Assembly (NCBI GenBank): GCA_021234155.1
Contig: JAJEKV010000003.1
Location: 17,160,386 to 17,224,385, forward strand
Length of the DNA stretch: 64,000 nt
DNA from: Isoetes taiwanensis
Lineage: Eukaryota > Streptophyta > Lycopodiopsida > Isoetales > Isoetaceae
Direction: 5' to 3'
Numbering within the stretch: the first letter of the stretch is position 1; the number at the start of each line of letters is the position of its first letter. Under the pieces are notes generated by a model, which did not search any database, was not told where the DNA came from, and saw only the letters and a program-made list of their open reading frames with translations. Both the position numbers and the translations under genes were made by a program. Below, piece by piece: positions 42,521 to 52,648 of the stretch.

Positions 42521-44426
42521 TGCTAATTGTGGTCTATGCATTTAAACTAGGTCAATTTATCTTAAAAGACTAGGTCAAAGTTTGGAAGATTCTTGGTATT
42601 CAACATTGATGTGGAGGTCGAAAGATGTTCATTCTTCAGGTCAACAAGTGCTCAAAATTCAAATTCACATGAGGTACTTTATTTGAGGTCAAAAATGCTT
42701 AGTCAAGAATATGCTCTAGAAGATTCTGAGTTATGAAGTTTGGAAGACATTTTTTGAAGATTGGAAGTCAAAAGTTTGGAAGACCCCATGGTGTTTGATT
42801 TTACCCCTTAGCCATCCTCATCCAATTATTATTCATATTCTATTTCTATTCCTTGAGATTTTCTACCCATTTTTCCCACACCCATACCCCCTTTTTTTGT
42901 TTACCTTTGCATACCTTATTATGCTTTGCTCAATTTCCTCTTTCTCTACTACATCCACATTTCCCCATGAATTATTCTCCCCCATTGCCTCTATATCTTC
43001 TCACTTGTTATGCCATTTGTTTTTTGCAAATTTCCCTAGCCAAAATCCTTTTGCAATTCTTCATCATTATGCCATGCCACTTGTACACCTTGTGGAATAT
43101 TCCTGATCATTATGCCCAAGAGCTTGGCATATTCCCAAAAAATTAGGGTTACTATTGCTAAAATGATTCACCCCTTCAAATTTTTATGAGTGACTCTTTA
43201 AAACCTTAGCCTAGCTTTGCAAAAATTGAAGAATACAGCATATTCCAGGGATATACGGGCGAAAATACGAAATCGTATCGCGCTATTTTCAGGAAAAATA
43301 CTGCCAAGAACCCTAAATTTCTGCCTCCACCTCGAATCATGCCGGATTTGGATCCAAGCCCCTCGGAACTTACCTATTTTCACCTTCCCGCTCTTTAAGA
43401 ACCGAATAAACCCATCAATCAAGGCTAAGATTAAGCAAACATTTGAAAACTAAAATATATACAGGGGATTCGACAAAAGAATTTTCTTGAAGGCCCAGAA
43501 GCGTACCAATCTTACTGTGATCATTGCTGAGCATGACTAGAAGGATTTTGGAAGACTCTGAGTACTCCCCGATCAAGTCCCAAGAGATTTGGTTGGAAAT
43601 TACCTATTGAAATTATTTATTGACCTGGAGTTGATTTTGAAGTACTGAAGTATTATTATCCAACATTATTATGATTGATTTACCTCCATATCAATGAAAT
43701 TTGATGCCTACTTGAAGAAAATTATCTCTGTTATGATTCTTTACAATTTCTGTCTGTTCAAAACTCTACAGAAAATTCCCATGTACTTTTGATTGCTTTT
43801 GGCCCACTTGCCATCAATCCTTGAGACATCTGGAGCCCATATGTTTTGAAAAACCCAAAAAATTCCACTCACAACTCGAGTTAGAAATTTTTGCATTCTG
43901 TTTTGACTGTTCTTGACTGTATTTTGCCAAATCCAGCCACAAAAAATACTTTTGCCTATCCAAATGGAAATCTGACCACTTGCCTATATTCCTCATCATC
44001 ATTACAGCATATTTGCTTTTGAAATTCTCAAAAACTCGTTTGGCAACTCCAAAATCCCAATCTCTGATCACTGTTTTCAGATTTGACTTCTATTGACTAA
44101 ATTTTGACTGCACTTTGAGCTAACTCACAAACTAAGTTTCTGACTTGGTCAGAAGCTTTACTTTTGGTTACCTATAACTTTTTTGACCAAGTCTACAGTG
44201 ATTGACTCAAAAAATCGATCTGCATATCAATACCACAACTGTTTTGGCAAAGGTGTCAATTTCTGGAAATGGAAAAGGTATAAAACTTCAAGTTTTGGAA
44301 CTTGTCTTTGAAATTATCTTGCATAGACTGATCACCTTAAGTGATCTGGAGGTTCTAACCCCAATTTGAGTGAAAACTCAAGTTGGCTCCTTGTGGTTGA
44401 CCTTTAAGCCAGGTTTAGGGTCAACA
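42521..44426 (+). repeat. 5' LTR of A-plus
   Basis: 1,906 bp, TGCTAATTGTGG ... GGGTCAACA, followed by TTT and the primer site. Confidence 0.9.
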
Positions 44427-44429
44427 TTT

Positions 44430-44449
44430 TGGAGGTTCTACCGAGATTT
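44430..44449 (+). promoter_or_regulatory. Primer-binding site of A-plus, tRNA-Gln
   Basis: TGGAGGTTCTACCGAGATTT is complementary to a tRNA 3' end AAATCTCGGTAGAACCTCCA, which fits tRNA-Gln (T-arm, acceptor strand GAACC, discriminator T or U, CCA). Confidence 0.75.
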
Positions 44450-44469
44450 CTACCTGGATTTTCGAACTC

Positions 44470-45828
44470 ATGGCTCCAAAACAAAAGTTTCCAGCAGAGC
44501 AAGAACCAATGGAAGATCGGGAGACTTCGTGAGCCTTTTCAGAGATAGATCTCTTCCCCCTAATTTTGCAAGTGGATTACTTCAAAGCCCCGCCTTTATC
44601 GGTTTGAGTTGAATATGCCTACTCCATTGCCTACTTTTGATTCCAAAGATGAGTGCTAATACTTTTCTAAGAGTCTTTGAAGATTATTACAGGGATTTTG
44701 GCTTCAAAAAAGGATGCAAGGTATCACAATTCGAAAAGTGTTTTAAAGAGGAAAGTGAAGCTGGTGCTTGGTTGACTTATGAGAAGCTTATGGGAACCAC
44801 TTCTTGGGATGACCTTGTCACCAAGTTTTTGGACAGGTTTGGAAAACGTGCTGCTCCTAAAGACCTTGTTAATGAGTTGCAAAATTTCTCCATTTATGCA
44901 GGTGAGAGCGTGAGCCAGTACAAGGAAAGATTCAGTACCTTCATGAATAGATGCCAGAAAGTTCAAGTCACTATTCCCACACTCTTTTTGGTGTCTTCCT
45001 TTATTAAAGGCTTATCTTCTAGACCAGAAATTCACAGGAAGCTTATCAAGATTCAAGCTGCAGAAGGTTTTGATTCCATCTACAAAGTTTTTGCCAAGAC
45101 TACTGAGTTGACCAAGATGTTTTCTATCCTACCAGAAAAACACCATAGCTTTCATCATGATCCTTTTTACCCTGATGCCACTGATGGTCCTTATGAATCT
45201 CACCATTCTGTTCCTATTTATGCTGTGCATAAAGAAAAGAAAAAAGAAGAAGCTGATTCTCAGATTTTAGAAGTCAAAGCAGACCTGACAAAGGTGACTG
45301 AAGCTTTAGCAGAAGTGACCAAACAACTTGTGGAGCTCAAGGCAAGCAGGGCAGGTAGAACTTACCCTGAATGTATTCATTGCAATAGAACTTCACATCC
45401 AGCTGACATTTGTTATTGGCAAATATGTCCTAAATGTAAAAAGAAAGGTCACTTTGGTAGAGAATGTCCAGTCTGTGCTTTTTGCAATGAAATTGGCCAT
45501 ACTAACCTTAGATGCGCTGTTAAAGAATATTTTGCCAAGCAAGAGAGAGAGAAGAAATCTGAGGCAACTCCTCATGTAAGATTTGCAGAGCCTACTAGCT
45601 CTATAAGGTTTGTGCAAGCTACGTAAATGCCAAAGACCTAAGAAGTGATGGTGGTACAAACCCGAAGTATGGGAGATTCCCACAGACCTCGTTGCCGAGC
45701 CTACCAAGTTTGTTCCAGAGCATTCTAGAAGATCAAGACCGCCACTACCACTGTTATGGAAACCCCCTCAAGAAATAGCTCCACCTCCCCAACAAAAATA
45801 TGGTAAGAAGGATCATGACTTTGATGAG
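44470..45828 (+). pseudogene. A-plus gag
   Basis: The ATG at 44,470 gives MAPKQKFPAEQEPMEDRETS and then a TGA caused by a small indel. The capsid frame reopens at 44,637 and runs to 45,626 with ESVSQYKERFSTFMNRCQKV and three knuckles: CIHCNRTSHPADIC, CPKCKKKGHFGREC and CAFCNEIGHTNLRC. It ends at TAA after FVQAT. A second TAA follows three codons later (MPKT-stop), where A-minus has GAA at both sites. A frame break follows before KYGKKDHDFDELDVLLKN. Confidence 0.85.
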
Positions 45829-46584
45829 TTGGATGTTTTACTAAAAAATTCCAAAGTAAGTGTGGACCTATTTACATTGTTAAAGATTGCACCTGGTTAT
45901 AGGAAAAAGTTATTACAACAAACTACTTTTAGTGAGGCAGTGGCTTGTGTAGGTGTTGCAAATGCCACTAATCTTATTCTGGCCCAAAATGAGGAGGATC
46001 CAGGTGCATTTATATGCTCAGCTACTCTAGGAGGTTATTATTTTTCCAATGTATTGTTGGATGGAGGCTCACCTTTAAATATCATGCCTTATCATGTTAT
46101 GAAAAAATGTGGGCTCGAGATAGATAAAAGGTCATCTGTTTTGTTAAAATATTTTTCTAATGCTAAGATAGCACCAGTTGGAATTGTGACCAAGGTTCCT
46201 GTTAACACTGAAGGCATTGTTGTAGCTGCCAATTTTGTTGTTGTTGCTTTTGAAGATTTAGGAGAAGATGCAGACATATATGATCTCTTGCTGGGAAGAA
46301 GGTGGATGGCTACAGTTGATGCTAGGCCAATCTGGTCTGAAGGGAGATGCACCATTTCAAATGGCACTCAAGTGGCCACAATCTACAACCAGGATGGTTC
46401 TTATGGCTTTAATGAGGAGGTACATTTTATCAAAGAAATGCTTATAGAAGAACCCCTAGGATCTTATAGTTTGGCAACCCCTAGCACAAAGAAAATTGAT
46501 TTGATTCCTTTAATTAGAGAGTCTGAAGATGGCAGAAGGGGTTGTTTATGGTTTGATGGAGGAATATCAAAGAAATTGAATTAG
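45829..46584 (+). pseudogene. A-plus protease and start of the extra RNase H
   Basis: The open frame covers the gag-protease linker, the retropepsin core (YFSNVLLDGGSPLNIMPYHV, then LLLGRRWMATVDARPIWSEG) and the start of an RNase H domain, CLWFDGGISKKLN, with its first catalytic Asp. The frame is lost at 46,577, where GAATgTAGC of A-minus has become GAATTAGC (one base lost). Retropepsin processes the polyprotein. The usual DSG/DTG triad is written DGG in all families here. Confidence 0.85.
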
Positions 46585-47315
46585 CTTCATCTGCAGCTAT
46601 ATTAAAAGATACTGCCAATAAACTTTTGGCTAAGGTAGGAAGGATTTTTCCCCAAATAACTTCTAATGTAGCAGAATACAAGGCTTTGATTGTAGGTCTC
46701 CAGGAAGCTAAAGCTATGGATATTTCAATTATACATATCTATGGGGATTCTCAGTTAGTCTGCAGACAGGTTAATGGTGAATACCAAGCTAAGAATGCTG
46801 ATATGGAGCTCCAGAGAAACCAGGTAATGGGAATGCTTGCTCATTTTACTTCTTGGAAAATTACTCATATCCCAAGGGAGCAGAATTGGGAAGCTGATGC
46901 TTTGTGCAGAGACACATTGATGACTTATTTATCTGAGGGAGCTATACCAGAGGAAGATCTCGATGAGGATGAGGCTAAGGAGCTTTGTCCCATACTAGTT
47001 ATAAATGCATCCCAGGAAAAAGCAATCAATGAAGTTATAATCAACAAGCATGGCCAGCAAAGAACTCTGTTTGTGGGAGATCTTTTTGACACACAAAACA
47101 AGGAAGAGATCAATAAATTCTTTGAAGAGAGAAGTGATGTGTTTGCCTGGGATTATTCTGAGCTTATTGGTATCAAAGAGGAGGTATGTCAATTTGAAAT
47201 TAAAATTAAGGAAGGGTGTAAGCCTGTCTTCCAGAAGTTAAGAAGAATAAATGCTTCACTTTTAGATCTAATCAAAGATGAATTGCATAAGATGTTGGAT
47301 GCAGGTATCAAGTAG
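46580..47315 (+). pseudogene. A-plus extra RNase H and linker to RT
   Basis: The frame contains the rest of an archaeal/plant-type RNase H: NVAEYKALIVGLQEAKAMDI (Glu), HIYGDSQLVCRQVNGEYQAK (Asp), FTSWKITHIPREQNWEADAL (Asp). With WFDGG upstream, all four acidic residues are present. It is followed by a linker (LFVGDLFDTQNKEEINKFFE, VFAWDYSELIGIKEEVCQFE) and the start of RT (FQKLRRINASLLDLIKDELH). The frame breaks at TAG 47,313 by loss of one base near 47,305. Its place before RT, not after it, is unusual for Tat-type elements. Confidence 0.85.
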
Positions 47316-49408
47316 AAATCATTAACCCTGAATGGGTATCCTGCATTGTTCCAGTGGAAAAAAAGAATGGAACTTTGAGAATTTGCATAGATTATCGAGA
47401 TTTGAACAAAGCCACCATAAAAGATTGTTATCCTTTGCCCTTTTTGGAAGAAATTCTATATGTTGTTGCAGGGAAAGACATGTACTCATTTTTGGATGGT
47501 TTTTCAGGGTTCAACCAGATTAGCATCAAAGAGGAAGACCAGCCAAAGACTTCATTTATCACTCCCTGGGGTATTTATGCTATGAAAAGAATGCCATTTG
47601 GCCTAATGAATGCCCCAGCTACTTTCCAAAGAGCAATGGATGTCATTTTCAAAACCATGGCTGCTGAAGAATTTAGAGTGTATCTAGATGACCTTTGCTT
47701 GGGTTCTCATTCTAATAACCATGTGGAATTGCTTGCAAAAATCTGCTCTTTATGCAGGACTTCAGCAGTCAATCTAAATCCAAAAAAATGCATCTTTTTT
47801 GCATCCAAAGGACAACTCTTGGGACATGAAGTATCCAGCCAAGGTATTCAAGTTGCTCAAGATAAAATTGAAGCTCTCAAAAAATTAGTACCTCCCAAGA
47901 ATTTGAAGCAGGTTAAGAGTTTTATTGGTATGACAAGTTTCCTTAGGATGTATATTCCAAATTTTGCTCATATCTTAAGTCCCATCTCTAGGTTGACCAG
48001 GATAGGGAAGTTTTCTAAATCTGAAAGCAAGCACATACCTATCACATGGACTCCAGAATGCCAAGAAGCTTTTGACTTTCTTATTTTATCCATATGTGAA
48101 GCTACTCTTTTAAAAAAACCAGATTTGAGCCTGCCATTTGAGGTTTATATCACTGTTACTAAAAAGGCTATAGGTTTAGCCATTTTGCAGGATAAGCACA
48201 CCATAGTTTTTGCAAGCAAACAATGGTCTGCCCTTGAAGAAAGATATACCAGAATAGAAAAAAGTGCTGCTGCTCTCATGTTCCTCATCAACAGGCAAGG
48301 GCACTTACTTCTGAAAAGCCAAGTTCAAGTTCATATGAAGCAAAATCCAATGGGATTGCTATTTGGTAAAGCAACTAATAAACCAAAAATTCAGAGGTGG
48401 GCTTGTAAGTTGCAAAGTTATGATATCTCTGTAAAAGAGTTGCACTTGACACAAAATCCTAGCCTCTACTTGCCTTATATATTTTTTGATCATGAAGATG
48501 AATTGAATACTACTGACACCTCACTTGCAGTAGCACATTTAGAGGAAACTCAGGAAGATCAAGTCAAAGGAGGATGGCAGCAACCCATTAGAGATTTTTT
48601 ACAACATGGGATCATCTCCTCAAATCTCACTTCAAATCAAAGAAAGAGACTCAAGGACAAGTGCAGACAATTCAAGCTGATAGATAATGTTCTGTGCAAA
48701 ATTAATAGAGATGGGATTTTGTTGAGATGTGTAAGTGAAGATGAATCTGCTTTAATTATTAGGGAGATGCATAAGGGTATCTGTGGGGGACATTTTGCTG
48801 GGGATACCACTGCCAAAAAGATCCTTAGGTCTGGGTATTATTGGCCTACTGTTTTTAAAGATTGCTATGAGATCATAAAGACTTGCCATAAGTGTCAGAT
48901 TTTTAGCAAAAGGATTTTATTACCAGCTGCCCTGAATCCTATCATATCCCCAGGACCTTTTCAAATTTGGGGGTTAGATTATATTGGTCCTATTAATCCT
49001 TCTTCTACAGATCAACATCAGCATATTATTGTGGCTACAGACTATTTTACTAAATGGGCAGAGGCCATGCCCTTGAGGCAAGCCAATGCCCTCACCACTG
49101 CAAGATTCTTACATGAATTTGTTTGCTCTAGATTTGGTATTCCTTTCCAGATACATTCTGATAGAGGTACCCCCTTTGTTAATGAAGTCATTACTAATTT
49201 GTTGAGTGTTTTGAAGGTCAAACATACCAAGAGCTCCTCATACTATCCTCAGGGTAATGGACAAGCTGAGGCTACTAACAAAGTGTTGAAAAACATTTTG
49301 CAGAAGACAGTTGAGGTCAACAAAAGGGATTGGCATAACTTTGGGCTTATAGAGTCACTATCAAAACAGCTACAAATCATACACCTTTCAATTTGGTTTA
49401 TGGCATAG
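47316..49408 (+). pseudogene. A-plus reverse transcriptase, degenerate RNase H, integrase
   Basis: This is the longest open frame of the window, 684 codons from the first Met at 47,354. RT comes first: RICIDYRDLNKATIKDCYPL, MKRMPFGLMNAPATFQRAM, FRVYLDDLCLG with the Asp pair near residue 110. The thumb is VKSFIGMTSFLRMYIPNFAH. An RNase H-like region follows (YITVTKKAIGLAILQDKHTI, VHMKQNPMGLLFGKA, TQNPSLYLPY) where the usual Asp positions are T, M and L. Integrase has H-H-C-C (MHKGICGGHF, CHKCQIF), Asp in WGLDYIGP, Asp in HSDRGTPF and Glu in GNGQAEAT. The frame is lost near 49,345 in LIESLSKQ and continues at 49,393. Confidence 0.9.
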
Positions 49409-49839
49409 AAGCAGTTCTACCAGTAGAACTTGAGCTACCTTCCTTAAGATTAGCTCATAAATTGTGCTTACCTTTTGAACATGCCTTACAGGAGAGACTG
49501 GATGCCCTGTTACATTTGGATGAATACAGAATGGAGGCTGGGAACACAAACTTGCTGAAAAAGGCTAAAGATCTGGCTGCATTCAAGGCTGCCCACAAAA
49601 TACAAGGCACCTTTAAAAAAGGAGAGCTTGTTCTCAAATGGAACAAGTCAAAGGAGGACTCAGTTGGCAAATTTGATAACATTTGGGAAGGACCCTTTGT
49701 AGTGCTGGATCCTGCAGATACAAATTCTTATTGGTTACAAGAAGTTGCTTCAGGGATGCCACTGTCAAATCCTATCAACATCCTGCACCTGAAAAGGTAT
49801 TGGGACCAGCATACTTGTTTGTCCCTCTTTTTACATTAA
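49393..49839 (+). pseudogene. A-plus integrase C-terminal part
   Basis: The frame continues integrase: [20 protein letters not shown], a helical stretch, KKGELVLKWNKSKEDSVGKF, then WEGPFVVLDPADTNSYWLQE and NILHLKRYWDQHT to the stop. It has the GPF-type module but no chromodomain. Confidence 0.85.
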
Positions 49840-50718
49840 AAGCTTAGAAGTTTATAGCAGATTTAAAGTAGTTAGATCAGTTTGACTTTTGAGCATCTTT
49901 TATTCCAAAGAAAGCTAGATCGGTTTGATTTTGAGCACATTACTCTAATATGATTGGTTTCATGTTTTTTAGGATGACCTGACCCGCACAAAGTATACAT
50001 GATTTCAAGAACAGGGACCGATACTACTAATTACCAAGTGTCATATGCAGAGCACCCTTCTTCCATTTTCTCATCTGCTTTTAAATATTCCTACCATCCA
50101 TTCAGCCTCCCTATTCCTTTTTCATACCTCTACCAAAGACTCTTGAAAGTCACCTTCACCATCCTAGCAGAGTTGCAAGTAATTGAGACTAATTGGTTTG
50201 TGTGTTTCCATGACAGGTGCACTCTTGTTCCATCTTTCTCATCTGTCACATTTAGTCCTACCTACCATTTAAAACCTCTTATTCTTGTTTTCATTCCCAA
50301 GCACTCTGCAATTCATCTTTACCACCATAGCAGAGTACGCAACTTTTGAAGATCAAGAAAGGAGCATACATTTTCTTGTTTTGGCGAGGCCTCAAGCACT
50401 TGCACACTCACTTCATCTCCAGTTCATCACCACTTCACCATATCCACACTCACTTTCTTTTCACTCACCTCATTCCATTCACAATCATTCCACCACCCTT
50501 TTGTCATATTCACACTCACTTCTACCCTTTTCTATCCATATTATTCTATCACCACATTCATGCTCACTTCATCCACACTTGCACTTCACACTCTCATATC
50601 TCCACTTGGATACCTTGGCACAAAGTTGAAGACCCCTCTAGTTATTCATTTTTGACATCACATGGCTGAGGGACCAGCCTTTTTCTTGTTTTTATAGATG
50701 TTGCCCCAAAGGGCAACA
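49840..50718 (+). mobile_element. 3' untranslated region of A-plus
   Basis: Non-coding. It is pyrimidine-rich (CATTCACACTCACTT type) around 50,400-50,600. The bases before the LTR read CCCCAAAGGGCAACA, a weak polypurine tract. Confidence 0.6.
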
Positions 50719-52633
50719 TGCTAATTGTGGTCTATGCATTTAAACTAGGTCAATTTATCTTAAAAGACTAGGTCAAAGTTTGGAAGATTCTTGGTATTCA
50801 ACATTGATGTGGAGGTCGAAAGATGTTCATTCTTCAGGGTCAACAAGTGCTCAAAATTCAAATTCACATGAGGTACTTTATTTGAGGTAAAAAATGCTTA
50901 GTCAAGAATATGCTCTAGAAGATTCTGGGTTATGAAGTTTGGAAGACATTTTTTGAAGATTGGAAGTCAAAAGTTTGGAAGACCCCATGGTGTTTGATTT
51001 TACCCCTTAGCCATCCTCATCCAATTATTATTCATATTCTATTTCTATTCCTTGAGATTTTCTAGCCATTTTTCCCACACCCATACCCCCTTTTTTTGTT
51101 TACCTTTGCATACCTTATTATGCTTTGCTCAATTTCCTCTTTCTCTACTACATCCACATTTCCCCATGAATTATTCTCCCCCATTGCCTCTATATCTTCT
51201 CACTTCTTATGCCATTTGTTTTTTGCAAATTTCCCTAGCCAAAATCCTTTTGCAATTCTTCATCATTATGCCATGCCACTTGTACACCTTGTGGAATATT
51301 CCTGATCATTATGCCCAAGAGCTTGGCATATTCCCAAAAAATTAGGGTTACTATTGCTAAAATGATTCACCCCTTCAAATTTTTATGAGTGACTCTTTAA
51401 AACCTTAGCCTAGCTTTGCAAAAATTGAAGAATACAGCATATTCCAGGGATATACGGGCGAACATACGAAATCGTATCGCGCTATTTTCAGGAAAAATAC
51501 TGCCAAGAACCCTAAATTTCTGCCTCCACCTCGAATCATGCCGGATTTGGATCCAAGCCCCTCGGAACTTACCTATTTTCACCTTCCCGCTCTTTAAGAA
51601 CCGAATAAACCCATCAATCAAGGCTAAGATTAAGCAAACATTTGAAAACTAAAATATATAGAGGGGATTCGACAAAAGAATTTTCTTGAAGGCCCAGAAG
51701 CGTACCAATCTTACTGTGATCATTGCTGAGCATGACTAGAAGGATTTTGGAAGACTCTGAGTATTCCCCGATCAAGTCCCAAGAGATTTGGTTGGAAATT
51801 ACCTATTGAAATTATTTATTGACCTGAAGTTGATTTTGAAGTACTGAAGTATTATTATCCAACATTATTATGATTGATTTACCTCCATATCAATGAAATT
51901 TGATGCCTACTTGAAGAAAATTATCTACATTATGATTCTTTACAATTTACTCCGCCTTCAAAACTCTGAGAAAATTCCCATGTACTTTTGATTGCTTTTG
52001 GCCCACTTGCCATCAATCCTTGAGACATCTGGAGCCCATATGTTTTGAAAAACCAAAAAATTCCACTCACAACTCGAAAGTTAGAAATTTTTGCATTCTG
52101 CTTTTGATCGTTCTTGATCAGATTTTGCCAAATCCAAACCACAAAAAATACTTTTGCCTATCCAAATGGAAATCTGACCACTTGCCTATATTCCTCATCA
52201 TCATTACAGCATATTTGCTTTTGAAATTCTCAAAAACTCGTTTGGCAACTCCAAAATCCCAATCTCTGATCACTGTTTTCAGATTTGACTTCTATTGACC
52301 AAAGTTTGACTGCACTTTGAGCTCGAATAACTCACAAACTAAGTTTCTGACTTGGTCAGAGGCTTTACTTTTGGTTACCTATAACTTTTTTGACCAAGTC
52401 TACAGTGATTGACTCAAAAAATCGATCTGCTTATCAATACCACAACTGTTTTGGCAAAGGTGTCAATTTCTGGAAATGGGAAAGGTATAAAACTTCAAGC
52501 TTTGGAACTTGTCTTTGAAATTATCTTGCATAGACTGATCACCTTAAGTGATCTGGAGGTTCTAACCCCAATTTGAGTGAAAACTCAAGTTGGCTCCTTG
52601 TGGTTGACCTTTAAGCCAGGTTTAGGGTCAACA
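50719..52633 (+). repeat. 3' LTR of A-plus
   Basis: 1,915 bp, near-identical to the 5' LTR. It is followed by a 13-base copy of its own subterminal sequence (GCCAGGTTTAGGG) before AAACA. Confidence 0.9.
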
Positions 52634-52648
52634 GCCAGGTTTAGGGAA

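Larger units (their letters stand above)
42521..52633 (+). mobile_element. A-plus, near-complete Ty3/gypsy element of 10.1 kb
   Basis: It has 5' LTR, tRNA-Gln-type primer site, gag with three CCHC knuckles, protease, extra RNase H, RT, degenerate RNase H, integrase, a long 3' untranslated region and 3' LTR. The lack of a chromodomain and the second RNase H place it with the non-chromovirus OTA/Tat side of plant Ty3/gypsy. Nonsense and frameshift lesions in gag and pol make it non-autonomous as sequenced. Confidence 0.85.

Noticed and set aside
22460-49682. Many antisense open frames within gag and pol of A and B
   Set aside because: They mirror the coding strand of the retroelements and have no domains.
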